Source of the DNA: Syntrophaceae bacterium UBA5619
Lineage (GTDB): Bacteria > Desulfobacterota > Syntrophia > Syntrophales > UBA5619
Direction of reading: 5' to 3'
Assembly (NCBI GenBank): GCA_002424545.1
Contig: DIKL01000100.1
Location: 1 to 19,871, forward strand
Length of the DNA stretch: 19,871 nucleotides
Position 1 is the first letter of the stretch. The number at the start of each line of letters is the position of its first letter. The translations under genes and the position numbers were made by a program. Positions 1 to 6,781 of this stretch are shown piece after piece. Below the pieces are notes generated by a model that ran no database searches, was not told the origin of the DNA, and saw only the letters and a program-made list of their open reading frames with translations.

Positions 1-43
1 GCATAACTTTTTACGGGGTCATCAACGATTTGGAGGTGAAGAT

Positions 44-487
44 ATGTTTGGGCCGGCAATATGGAGATTCGGCGGCAGGATGGATCCGTTACAGGAGATG
101 CAGCGGCTGCAACGGGAGATGAATCGTGTTTTTTCCGGACTGGAACAGCCCTTGAATCCCGAGGTTCCTCCGGTGAACGCCTGGGTGGGCGAGTCCGATG
201 TGGTCGTGACCGCGGAACTTCCGGGTGTGAACCCGGAGAAGGTGGATGTCTCGGTTGTGGGAGACACGTTGACGATCAGCGGCGCCCGTGAGGCGGCGGC
301 GCTGAAGGGGGGCGAGAGTTACCACCGTCAGGAAAGGAGCCACGGCCGGTTTACCCGCTCCCTGCAGCTGCCGTTTCATGTGGAGGCGGGCAAGGTCGAG
401 GCGAAATACGACAAGGGCATTCTTCGGGTGACGCTGCCGCGCGCGGAAGCGGACAAACCGAAGAAGGTCGCGGTCAAGTGCGAGTAG
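44..487 (+). CDS. Small heat-shock protein, Hsp20/alpha-crystallin family
   Basis: A 147-residue protein with one alpha-crystallin domain (about residues 40-140). Such proteins are ATP-independent cytoplasmic holdases that bind unfolding proteins and pass them to DnaK/ClpB. Visible family marks are AELPGVNPEKVDVSV at the domain start, the late-strand motif GILRVTLPRAE, and a short C-terminal tail KKVAVKCE whose V-A-V resembles the I-x-I/V anchor used in oligomer assembly. The N-terminal segment is short and rich in Met, Gln and Arg, as is usual for bacterial class members. The start is fixed by a strong Shine-Dalgarno (TGGAGGTG, 31-38) ahead of ATG 44. A second, divergent Hsp20 gene follows 12 bases after the stop, so the two are almost certainly co-transcribed. 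Only 43 bases lie upstream, so I cannot judge a heat-shock promoter. Family assignment is secure. Confidence 0.95.
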   Translation: MFGPAIWRFGGRMDPLQEMQRLQREMNRVFSGLEQPLNPEVPPVNAWVGESDVVVTAELPGVNPEKVDVSVVGDTLTISGAREAAALKGGESYHRQERSHGRFTRSLQLPFHVEAGKVEAKYDKGILRVTLPRAEADKPKKVAVKCE

Positions 488-499
488 GGAGGTGAGGCG

Positions 500-901
500 A
501 TGGAAAACAGGGTAGATTATCAGAAAGAACCGGCACAGACCCCGGTGAAGATGGAGCGAACCCGGAACAGAAAGGTTTTTGTTCCCAAGGTGGATATTAT
601 CGAAACCGGCGATGCGATGGTGATGTATGCCGATATGCCCGGCATCGATGAAAAATCGGTCGAAGTGGTTTTGGAGAAGAATATTCTGACGATCACGGGA
701 ACGGTCGAGCCGCAGGACTGTCCGGGCCGGAGCATCGCCTATTCCGAGTATGATTTCGGCGATTATGAACGCAGCTTTACCATCTCCGACGAGGTGGATC
801 GGGAGCGGATCGTTGCGGTCGTGAAAAATGGGGTTCTGAAGCTGACCCTGCACAAGGCTCCGCAGGCCGAGGTCAAGAAAATTACCGTCCGGACAGAATA
901 G
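500..901 (+). CDS. Small heat-shock protein, Hsp20/alpha-crystallin family (second copy)
   Basis: A 133-residue Hsp20 protein, the second gene of the tandem pair. The alpha-crystallin domain covers about residues 28-125, opening with PKVDIIETGDAMVMYADMPG and closing with NGVLKLTLHKA. The C-terminal KKITVRTE provides an I-T-V anchor-like tripeptide. It is clearly diverged from the upstream copy outside the core motifs, so this is an old paralogous pair, not a recent duplication. Tandem class A/class B sHSPs that form mixed oligomers are common in anaerobic proteobacteria; that this pair does so is inference. The Shine-Dalgarno GGAGGTGA (488-495) is an essentially perfect anti-16S match and begins immediately after the upstream stop codon, favouring coupled, strong translation. 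A GC-rich hairpin lies just after its stop. Confidence 0.95.
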   Translation: MENRVDYQKEPAQTPVKMERTRNRKVFVPKVDIIETGDAMVMYADMPGIDEKSVEVVLEKNILTITGTVEPQDCPGRSIAYSEYDFGDYERSFTISDEVDRERIVAVVKNGVLKLTLHKAPQAEVKKITVRTE

Positions 902-914
902 CCGGGCTTTTGTT

Positions 915-939
915 CCCCCGGAGGGATCCCCTCCGGGGG
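915..939. terminator. GC-rich hairpin between convergent genes, candidate bidirectional terminator
   Basis: An 11-bp perfect stem (915-925 with 929-939, CCCCCGGAGGG and its complement) with a 3-base loop lies between the second Hsp20 stop and the convergent YjbQ-family stop. On the + strand it is followed by only TTATT, and on the - strand by AACAAAA, so the U-tract is poor in both directions. The position and stability support transcription termination or 3'-end protection, but it is not a textbook intrinsic terminator. Confidence 0.55.
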
Positions 940-940
940 G

Positions 941-1336
941 TTATTCCGCCGTCAAACCGATCAGAACCTCCCTCGTGCGCGGGCCGTCAAATTCACAGAA
1001 GAAAAGCGATTGCCATCTTCCGAGAACAAGGCGGCCGTTTTCGATGAAGACCGTCCGGGAGGAACCCAGAAGGGAAGCCTTGACGTGGGCGGCGGCGTTT
1101 CCCTCGGCGTGCCGGTAGTGATCGGAAAGCGGAACGATCCGATCCAGCGAGGCCAGGATGTCCCGCGGAACATCCGGATCGGCATTTTCATTGATTGTCA
1201 CGGCCGCCGTGGTGTGAGGGACGAAGACACGGCAGCTCCCGTCCCGGATGCCGCTTTCCTTGAGCAGGATTGCCACCCGGTCCGTGATGTCGATCATTTC
1301 GCACCGAGCGTTCGTTCTGAGGGTGAATCTTGTCAT
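941..1336 (-). CDS. YjbQ/UPF0047 family protein
   Basis: A 131-residue protein of the YjbQ (UPF0047, COG0432) family, matching the usual length of about 130-140. Conserved blocks are HTTAAVTINENADPDV (residues 41-56), HAEGNAAAHVKASLLG (76-91) and GRLVLGRWQSLFFCEFDGPR (101-120). H41, H76 and H84 are the likely metal or active-site ligands, with W108 and E115 in the last block. Family members are small trimeric cytoplasmic proteins. A weak thiamine-phosphate synthase activity has been reported for some, but the physiological role is unsettled, so I do not assign a pathway. It follows the HD-domain gene by 23 bases on the same strand with a good Shine-Dalgarno (AAAGGAGAAAGG), so the two form an operon. 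The stop abuts the hairpin at 915-939. Confidence 0.92.
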   Translation of the reverse strand: MTRFTLRTNARCEMIDITDRVAILLKESGIRDGSCRVFVPHTTAAVTINENADPDVPRDILASLDRIVPLSDHYRHAEGNAAAHVKASLLGSSRTVFIENGRLVLGRWQSLFFCEFDGPRTREVLIGLTAE

Positions 1337-1359
1337 CCCTTTCTCCTTTCAACAGCCTG

Positions 1360-2205
1360 TCAGGCGGCCAACTCTCCATAGAGCCTTTGGCCGATGAGGA
1401 GGCCACGGTCGATGAAATCCGGGCCGTATTCACGCCCCGTCGCCGTCCGGAAACTGGCGCGGATCTGTCGAAGTCCCTCCAGCCCCCGCAGAAAACGGGG
1501 CAGGATCGTCCGGAGCGGGATGCCGCGGGAGACGACCATTGCCCAGAGGGTTTCCGTGAAATTGTCCGGTCCCCAACGGAACTTGTCCGCATCGTAGAGG
1601 GCGTCGGAAAGAAGCCTCGCGTCGACGCCCTCCTCAACCCGGAAAGGACGAAAGGCCTCATGGTTCCGGATGGCTCCGGCGATCTCCGCGCACTCGTCAT
1701 CCCGGATCGGAAATGAGGCGAGAATTCCGGCCGCCGCGTCTGCGCCCTGTTCGGCATGGTTTTTCTCCGATCGTCGGATGTCATGGAAGAGCGCGGCCAG
1801 GTGGGCGAGGAGAACCAATCGCCGGACGCTTGCGTCATCGGATATGTCTCGTTGTTCGATCAAGATCAATGCGCCGACATCGATCGCCACCTTCCGGACA
1901 TGGGGGAGACCGTGGCCGAGACAATCCCCTTGTTCCCCAACGATCCGCAACCCCTCTCCGACCAGCGGTTCCGCGGCAAACATTTCCCGGGAGAGTTCGA
2001 TCTCCCGTTGCCGTTCGAGATGGAAACGGGGTGTCCCGACTTCAGCGGCGATCTTCCGGGCCAGATCGATGGCCCTGATGTATTCCGGATCCGTCAATGC
2101 CGATTCTCCGCTCCCACAATAGGATTCCGCAATCATGGCGTTTTTTGCCGGACGGGTTGTCATCCGTTCGTCGGGGAATGTTGTAACGGTTTTTACGAGA
2201 TGCAT
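1360..2205 (-). CDS. HD-domain protein (putative metal-dependent phosphohydrolase)
   Basis: A 281-residue protein (from ATG 2205) with an HD-type fold over about residues 95-210. Visible metal-site candidates are H102 in GHGLPHVRKV, the H141-D142 doublet in LAALFHDIRR, H150, H182 in RNHE and D207 in YDADKF. HD proteins hydrolyse phosphomonoester or phosphodiester bonds, often in nucleotides; the substrate here is unknown. The roughly 95-residue N-terminal part is helical and not recognised. The start is uncertain. A TTG at 2208 and ATGs at 2205, 2163 and 2136 are all in frame and none has a convincing Shine-Dalgarno, and the conserved-looking sequence begins only around EYIRAIDLAR. It is the first gene of a two-gene unit with the YjbQ-family gene. 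Its 5' end is divergent from the acyl-CoA synthetase, with a hairpin at 2221-2245 between them. Confidence 0.85.
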   Translation of the reverse strand: MHLVKTVTTFPDERMTTRPAKNAMIAESYCGSGESALTDPEYIRAIDLARKIAAEVGTPRFHLERQREIELSREMFAAEPLVGEGLRIVGEQGDCLGHGLPHVRKVAIDVGALILIEQRDISDDASVRRLVLLAHLAALFHDIRRSEKNHAEQGADAAAGILASFPIRDDECAEIAGAIRNHEAFRPFRVEEGVDARLLSDALYDADKFRWGPDNFTETLWAMVVSRGIPLRTILPRFLRGLEGLRQIRASFRTATGREYGPDFIDRGLLIGQRLYGELAA

Positions 2206-2220
2206 CAATCATTTTTTGTT

Positions 2221-2245
2221 TTCTCGCCGGCAGGCGCCGGGAGAA
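2221..2245. repeat. Inverted repeat in the divergent intergenic region
   Basis: TTCTC-g-CCGGC (2221-2231) pairs with GCCGG-GAGAA (2236-2245) around a 4-base loop, giving a 10-bp stem with one bulged G. It sits just upstream of the HD gene start (in its 5' leader on the - strand) and about 130 bases before the + strand promoter of the synthetase. It could be an operator or a leader hairpin. On the - strand it is followed by AACAAAAAA rather than a U-tract, so termination or attenuation is not supported. The rest of 2246-2375 shows nothing I can name. Confidence 0.4.
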
Positions 2246-2375
2246 CGGTCTCGGGGTTTCCGGTCGGCACTTCGGTGAACGGGAATCATGTCCGATCTCG
2301 GATTCAAAGCGAGGAAAACAGGCGCGGCGGGTCCGCAAGGTTCTCCTGTATCTTTTTTCTGTGGGAGGTTTCTTC

Positions 2376-2404
2376 TTGACACCCGGTGGACATTGATCGA
2401 TAAT
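2376..2404 (+). promoter_or_regulatory. Near-consensus sigma70 promoter for the acyl-CoA synthetase
   Basis: A perfect -35 box TTGACA (2376-2381), a 17-base spacer and a -10 box GATAAT (2399-2404, five of six matches). Transcription would start near 2411, giving a leader of about 45 bases to ATG 2456. The strength and position suggest high constitutive housekeeping expression of the synthetase. No operator-like repeat overlaps it. Confidence 0.8.
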
Positions 2405-2455
2405 CCACTCGCATCGTTAATGGTGCGTCTCCTGATCGGAACGGAAAGGAATCTC

Positions 2456-4615
2456 ATGAAAAATCTCGATGCCATCTTTTCACCGGAATCCGTCGCCATT
2501 ATCGGCGCCTCAACCAATCCAGGCAAGGTCGGGTACGATATCTTTGCCAACATCCTCCAGGGCGGTTTCCAGGGAACCCTTTATCCCGTCAACCCTAAAG
2601 CAAAATCCATTCTCAGCGTTAAGACATATCCGACGATCAACGCCATTTCCGACAAGGTCGATCTGTCGATCATCATTCTGCCGCCGCGAGCCTGCCTTAC
2701 GGCGGTCGAGGAGTCTATCGCCAAGGGGGTCAAGGGAATCGTGATCGTCTCCGCCGGTTTCCGCGAGGTCGGCGGCGAGGGGCTGGAGATTGAAAACCGG
2801 ATCGTCTCGCTCTGCCGGGAAGCCGAGGTCCGTCTCGTCGGCCCCAACTGCCTGGGGGTGATCAATCCCATCCCCGACGTCAGTCTGAACGCGAGCTTCT
2901 CGAAGCGGATGCCGATTCCCGGCAACATCTCCTTCGTCTCCCAGAGCGGCGCGCTCTGCACGGCCGTTCTCGATTTCGCCGCCGACCGGGACTTCGGCTT
3001 TTCGAAATTTATCTCCATCGGCAACAAGGCGGACGTGGACGAGCTGGACTTGCTCCTCTACCTTCACGAAGACCTCAACACGGCGGTGATCATCCTCTAC
3101 CTGGAGGAGCTCCGCAAAGGTCAGGAATTCATCGAGGCGGTCAAACAGATCACCTCCGGCCACCGGCCAACCCCCGTATTGATCATCAAATCGGGACGCA
3201 CCAGCGCCGGGGCCCAGGCGGCCGCCTCCCACACCGGAGCGCTGGCAGGCACGGAAGCCGTTTACGACGCGATTTTCAAGCAGGCCGGCATCATCCGTGT
3301 GGATTCGATCTCCGAACTCTTCGATTTCGCCAATGCGTTCGCCTACAAACATGAAAGCAAGCTGGGCAAGGCCAAAAGGAAGATCCCCAGCGGGAAACGG
3401 GTGGCCATCGTCACCAATGCCGGCGGTCCGGGCATCCTGGCGACCGACATGACCATCTCCTCCGACCTTGAACTGGCGGAGTTCAAACCGGAAACGATCG
3501 CGGAACTGGCGAACTGTCTGCCCGCCACGGCCAACATCCACAATCCCGTGGACGTCATCGGGGACGCCCCGTCGGACCGCTACGAGATGGCCCTTTCGAC
3601 GGTCATCAAGGATGAGGGGGTTGACGGCGCCCTGGTGATCCTCACCCCGCAGTCGATGACGAACGCCCTCGGGACGGCCGAGGCGATCGTTCGCGTCGCA
3701 CGCCGCTCCCCCAAGCCGATCCTCTGTTGTTTCATGGGCGTGGTGGACGTTTCCGCCGGCGTGAAATACCTTCAGGAGCACGGCTATCCGGTGTACAAAT
3801 TCCCCGAGGATGCGGCCAAGGCCCTGGGCGCGCTCTATAGGTACTCCCATTGGCTCAACCGCGAACACCTTCCACCGTTCCGTCTCGAGCATGATCGGGC
3901 AAGAGCCAAGAAGGTCATCCAAGGGTGTCTGGCCGCCGGCAAGACCCATCTGGGGGAAATCGACGGCCTGGAACTGCTGGCCTGTTACGGATTCGACACC
4001 CTGCCGACGAAGCTTGCGAAAGACGAGGCGGAGGCGGCGCGGATCGCGTCCGAAATCGGTTTCCCGGTCGTGATGAAAATCGTCTCCCCGCAGATCCTCC
4101 ACAAATCGGATGCGGGCGGCGTCGTCGTCGGCGTGAAAAGCGGGGAAGAAGCGAAAGAAATCTTTGTCCGGATCATGACCAACGCCAGAAAGTACGATCC
4201 CGAGGCGTTCCTCGAAGGGGTGCTGATCCAGAAGATGGCTCCGTCCGGGGACGAGGTGATCGTTGGCGTCAATCGCTATCCGATCGGACCGCTGATCATG
4301 TTTGGTCTGGGCGGCATCTTTGTCGAACTCTTCAAGGACGTTGTCTTCCGTCTGGCCCCCGTGGACCGCGATGAGGCTCATAGAATGATCAATGAAATCA
4401 AGGGTTACAGAATGTTTACCGGATTCCGGGGTCGCCCGAAATCGGACGTGGAAATCCTGGAGAAAAATATCGTCCGGCTTTCCGACATGGTCATCGACCA
4501 CCCGGAAATCATCGAGCTGGACGTGAACCCCCTTCTGGTACATGAGGAGGGAAAGGGGGCGACCGTTGCGGATTGCCGGATCATTCTTCAGCCGTCGGCG
4601 AACGATAGCGTCTGA
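2456..4615 (+). CDS. Acyl-CoA/acetyl-CoA synthetase (ADP-forming), fused alpha-beta subunits
   Basis: A 719-residue fused NDP-forming acyl-CoA synthetase (acetate-CoA ligase, ADP-forming; ACD family). It interconverts acyl-CoA + ADP + Pi with acid + CoA + ATP, so in anaerobes it conserves energy from acetyl-CoA or other acyl-CoA. Domains in order are a CoA-binding Rossmann-like domain (about 1-140, SVAIIGASTNPGKVGYD, VGPNCLGVINP), a succinyl-CoA-ligase-like central region (about 145-455), and a C-terminal ATP-grasp domain (about 490-719, PVVMKIVSPQILHKSDAGGV, ELDVNPLLV). H259 in SHTGALAG is the expected phosphohistidine. ATG 2456 is chosen because the conserved N-terminus begins there, AAAGGA precedes it at good spacing, and the promoter at 2376-2404 would lie inside any longer reading frame (open to 2288). 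It is monocistronic, ending at a strong terminator. The acyl substrate is not evident from sequence. Confidence 0.95.
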   Translation: MKNLDAIFSPESVAIIGASTNPGKVGYDIFANILQGGFQGTLYPVNPKAKSILSVKTYPTINAISDKVDLSIIILPPRACLTAVEESIAKGVKGIVIVSAGFREVGGEGLEIENRIVSLCREAEVRLVGPNCLGVINPIPDVSLNASFSKRMPIPGNISFVSQSGALCTAVLDFAADRDFGFSKFISIGNKADVDELDLLLYLHEDLNTAVIILYLEELRKGQEFIEAVKQITSGHRPTPVLIIKSGRTSAGAQAAASHTGALAGTEAVYDAIFKQAGIIRVDSISELFDFANAFAYKHESKLGKAKRKIPSGKRVAIVTNAGGPGILATDMTISSDLELAEFKPETIAELANCLPATANIHNPVDVIGDAPSDRYEMALSTVIKDEGVDGALVILTPQSMTNALGTAEAIVRVARRSPKPILCCFMGVVDVSAGVKYLQEHGYPVYKFPEDAAKALGALYRYSHWLNREHLPPFRLEHDRARAKKVIQGCLAAGKTHLGEIDGLELLACYGFDTLPTKLAKDEAEAARIASEIGFPVVMKIVSPQILHKSDAGGVVVGVKSGEEAKEIFVRIMTNARKYDPEAFLEGVLIQKMAPSGDEVIVGVNRYPIGPLIMFGLGGIFVELFKDVVFRLAPVDRDEAHRMINEIKGYRMFTGFRGRPKSDVEILEKNIVRLSDMVIDHPEIIELDVNPLLVHEEGKGATVADCRIILQPSANDSV

Positions 4616-4647
4616 GAAATGTCAAGATTTTTGTTCGCGGATCGCAA

Positions 4648-4686
4648 ACGAGGGGGTTGAGCGTTTCAACCCCCTCGTCTTTTTTT
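4648..4686 (+). terminator. Rho-independent terminator after the acyl-CoA synthetase
   Basis: A 13-bp perfect stem (4648-4660 with 4666-4678, core CGAGGGGGTTGA) with a 5-base loop is followed by CT and six more T (4679-4686). It lies 32 bases after the synthetase stop. Stem strength plus U-tract make this a textbook intrinsic terminator for the + strand. Confidence 0.92.
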
Positions 4687-4689
4687 AAA

Positions 4690-4720
4690 GAAGAGATACA
4701 CCTGCAGGTTCAGTCTCTTC
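4690..4720 (-). terminator. Possible weak terminator of the prenyltransferase unit
   Basis: On the - strand GAAGAGA (4720-4714) pairs with TCTCTTC (4696-4690) across a 17-base interval that itself contains the palindrome ACCTGCAGGT (4700-4709). A short TTT follows. It lies about 50 bases past the prenyltransferase stop. The outer stem is only 7 bp, so the call is tentative. Confidence 0.3.
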
Positions 4721-4767
4721 GGACCCTTCTTGTATTTTTTCCCCGTCATCAGCAGGGCATTCCTCTT

Positions 4768-5679
4768 TTATTTCGAGAAGATTCCGCCTAGGACGTATCC
4801 CGCCGCAATGAGCGCCTGGATCAGCAAGACCAGCAGGACGTTCTTCATCATGACCGGCAGGAAGACGTCCATATCGTCGTACCGGAACGATCCCTGGATC
4901 ACCTGCAGGCCGATGGGCAACGTCAGCAGGGCCAGAAGCGTCCATGCGGGCATGGCATGCAGCATCACCGCCGCAACGATCCAGAGATAGACCAAAAGGA
5001 TAAAGAGGGAAAAAACGACGGCCGCCCCTTTCTTGCCCAGTACGATCGGCAGCGTCCGCCTCCCGATCGTGGCATCCGCCTCGACGTCCGGGAATTCGTT
5101 GAGCAGAAGCAGATTATGCACCAGGAAATAGGAGGGCATTGAGGCGATGAAGGCGCTGAGCGTATATTCGCCGACATGGACAAAATAGGCGCCCATGACG
5201 GGCAAGATGCCCAACCCCAGACCCGGCGACCATTCGGGATAGCCCATCTTTAAAATTACCGGGGTGTACAGGACGATCAGTAGCGTGGCCAGCACCAGCA
5301 ACGGCACAAGCATCCACCCCTTGACCAGTGTGAAGAAGACGCCGACCGGAATGATGAAAGCGAAACAGAAGATGCCCAACCACAGGGCCTCCCGCAATGT
5401 CAGCATGCCGGAGGGGATCGCGCCGCTGCCCCCGCTGAAGGGCGTCCGGCGCGTTTTGTAGTCCAGACCGCTTCGGCAATCAAAATAGTCGTTGAAGATG
5501 TTGACCGCCGCATGGGCGACCAGCAACCCGAAGGTCGCCAGCAGCGCATACCCCAAATGGAACGGGGTCCCGAATCGTCTCGATTCGTACCATGCGACGG
5601 CCGCCCCGAGAACGCCGAGGATCAACGCGAGGATCAGAAAGGGTACGCGAATGACGGTAACGATACCTTGGAGTTGCAT
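4768..5679 (-). CDS. UbiA-family prenyltransferase (MenA-like)
   Basis: A 303-residue polytopic inner-membrane enzyme of the UbiA superfamily, with about eight or nine hydrophobic helices. These enzymes transfer a polyprenyl chain from its diphosphate to an aromatic acceptor. The first Mg-diphosphate motif is N63-D64-x-x-D67 with D73 (NIFNDYFDCRSGLD), and the second is N194-E-F-P-D198-x-E200-x-D202, followed by GRRTLP. The segment RRTPFSGGSGAIPSG is typical of the COG1575/MenA-like branch. A menaquinone role (1,4-dihydroxy-2-naphthoate polyprenyltransferase) is plausible for an anaerobe but unproven; no other men genes are here. ATG 5679 is preferred because AAAAAGG ends 6 bases before it. 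ATG 5685 would give a 4-base overlap with the acyltransferase stop but leaves no spacing for that Shine-Dalgarno. Either way translation is coupled to the upstream gene. Confidence 0.87.
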   Translation of the reverse strand: MQLQGIVTVIRVPFLILALILGVLGAAVAWYESRRFGTPFHLGYALLATFGLLVAHAAVNIFNDYFDCRSGLDYKTRRTPFSGGSGAIPSGMLTLREALWLGIFCFAFIIPVGVFFTLVKGWMLVPLLVLATLLIVLYTPVILKMGYPEWSPGLGLGILPVMGAYFVHVGEYTLSAFIASMPSYFLVHNLLLLNEFPDVEADATIGRRTLPIVLGKKGAAVVFSLFILLVYLWIVAAVMLHAMPAWTLLALLTLPIGLQVIQGSFRYDDMDVFLPVMMKNVLLVLLIQALIAAGYVLGGIFSK

Positions 5680-5681
5680 GA

Positions 5682-6569
5682 TCATCCTTTTTGCCTGGCC
5701 TGGCAGGGTCTTGTCTTCCAGCGTTGATGCACCCAAAACCATTGTTCGGGATACTCCCGGATTTGTTCTTCAATCATTCTGGTAAAGCGCTGCGTATTGA
5801 CGAGTACATCGTCGTCGCGATTTCCGCTACGGACAATATCAATCTTCCTGCCGATTTTCAGTAAATATCTCCCGTCAGGCAGGCGGCGGGCAAAGGCGGG
5901 AAGCACCGGCGCCTTGGTATGCATAGCCAACAGGGCCAGACCGGAGGTTGTGCAGGCCTGGCGGCCGAAAAAATCAACAAACACGCCTTCATACCAAGCG
6001 ACGTTTTGGTCGATCAGAAGATTGATGGTGGCGCCCTGTTTTAGAAGGCGGATCATCGGCCGCATCGCGTTCTCTTTGGGAAGGGAAATGTTGCCGTACG
6101 AAGCGCGAACGCCGGTGATGCCTGTCTCCAAAACGGGGCTGTCCAAAACGCGGTAGATAAAGATAAACGGTTTCGTCAGGATCGCCAGGGCCGCATTGCC
6201 GATTTCCCAGTTGCCGAAATGACCGCCGAACAGGAGAACGCCTTTTCCTTCCCTGCGGGCCTCCGTGTAATGGTCCAGGCCTTCCACACGGATCCATCGA
6301 TGCAAGTTTTCTTTGTTCAGACGCGGGATGTCGAAAAAATCGGCGACAACAAGGGTAAAACTTTCGTAGGATTTCTTCGCCAGTCCGATCATTTCTCGGA
6401 GAGACCGATCGGGGAAGGCGCGTGTCAGATTATGGATGGTGATCAACCGGTGCTTCGGCGAAAGATAAAAAAACATCCTGGCTGCTAAAACGGCGAAACA
6501 TCTTCTCAGGCGCAAAGGAATATGGTTGATTACATTTATGATGATTTTTTCTTTCAAGCGTTCATCCAT
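5682..6569 (-). CDS. LpxL/HtrB-family lysophospholipid (lipid A) acyltransferase
   Basis: A 295-residue protein of the LpxL/LpxM/HtrB family, close to the usual length of about 300. Family members add a secondary acyl chain to Kdo2-lipid A at the inner face of the cytoplasmic membrane. The catalytic HX4E motif is H117-FGNW-E122 in LLFGGHFGNWEIG. Other conserved parts are the NLTRAFPD block (47-54), IDQNV followed by FVDFFGRQACTTSGLALLA, and the C-terminal YPEQWFWVHQRWKTRP. One N-terminal amphipathic or hydrophobic segment (about 8-36) probably anchors it. It is the first gene of a (-) unit whose second gene is the prenyltransferase. No clear Shine-Dalgarno precedes ATG 6569. Whether the acceptor is lipid A or another lysolipid cannot be told from sequence, but the family strongly implies a diderm envelope. 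Confidence 0.93.
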   Translation of the reverse strand: MDERLKEKIIINVINHIPLRLRRCFAVLAARMFFYLSPKHRLITIHNLTRAFPDRSLREMIGLAKKSYESFTLVVADFFDIPRLNKENLHRWIRVEGLDHYTEARREGKGVLLFGGHFGNWEIGNAALAILTKPFIFIYRVLDSPVLETGITGVRASYGNISLPKENAMRPMIRLLKQGATINLLIDQNVAWYEGVFVDFFGRQACTTSGLALLAMHTKAPVLPAFARRLPDGRYLLKIGRKIDIVRSGNRDDDVLVNTQRFTRMIEEQIREYPEQWFWVHQRWKTRPCQARQKG

Positions 6570-6705
6570 TCTATTGGTCTATAGATTCATCGCCAACAGA
6601 CAATCTTCTATAAAATCATCCCATCGGGAATGGTTTTTTGAGTGCTCAACGCTACGGAAAGGGGGCTTGCATGTCAAGGAGATTGTATGGCTTGGCCGCT
6701 TTTCC

Positions 6706-6735
6706 TTGACACATCGGTGAATTGTCGCTTATCTT
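6706..6735 (+). promoter_or_regulatory. Candidate sigma70 promoter for the SPFH-htpX pair
   Basis: A perfect -35 box TTGACA (6706-6711) with a candidate -10 TATCTT (6730-6735, spacer 18) or TTATCT (6729-6734, spacer 17). It lies about 50 bases before ATG 6782. The -35 flank CTTGACAC..CGGTG resembles that of the synthetase promoter at 2376. The rest of 6570-6705 shows no other site I can support apart from a lone TTGACA on the - strand (6677-6672). Confidence 0.55.
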
Positions 6736-6781
6736 TGCGGTGACGAATCGAAAGGATATTATTGAAAGAGAGGAAAGACCC

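Noticed and set aside
44..901. Tandem Hsp20 genes as a recent duplication
   Set aside because: Outside the core domain motifs the two proteins differ almost throughout and their DNA does not align, so this is an ancient pair of the kind common in bacteria.
2288..2455. In-frame 56-codon N-terminal extension of the acyl-CoA synthetase
   Set aside because: It would contain the near-consensus promoter, has no family-like sequence and a much better start with a Shine-Dalgarno exists at 2456.
2510..4543. Very long open frame (677 codons) on the - strand opposite the acyl-CoA synthetase
   Set aside because: It mirrors a strongly conserved gene codon by codon in GC-rich DNA and its translation is His/Asp/Gly-rich with no domain signature. 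It is a shadow of the real gene.
6649..6677. Possible - strand promoter for the acyltransferase gene, starting from TTGACA at 6677-6672
   Set aside because: The -35 hexamer is perfect but the sequence at 16 to 18 bases spacing (TAGCGT or neighbours) is a poor -10 box, so I did not list it.
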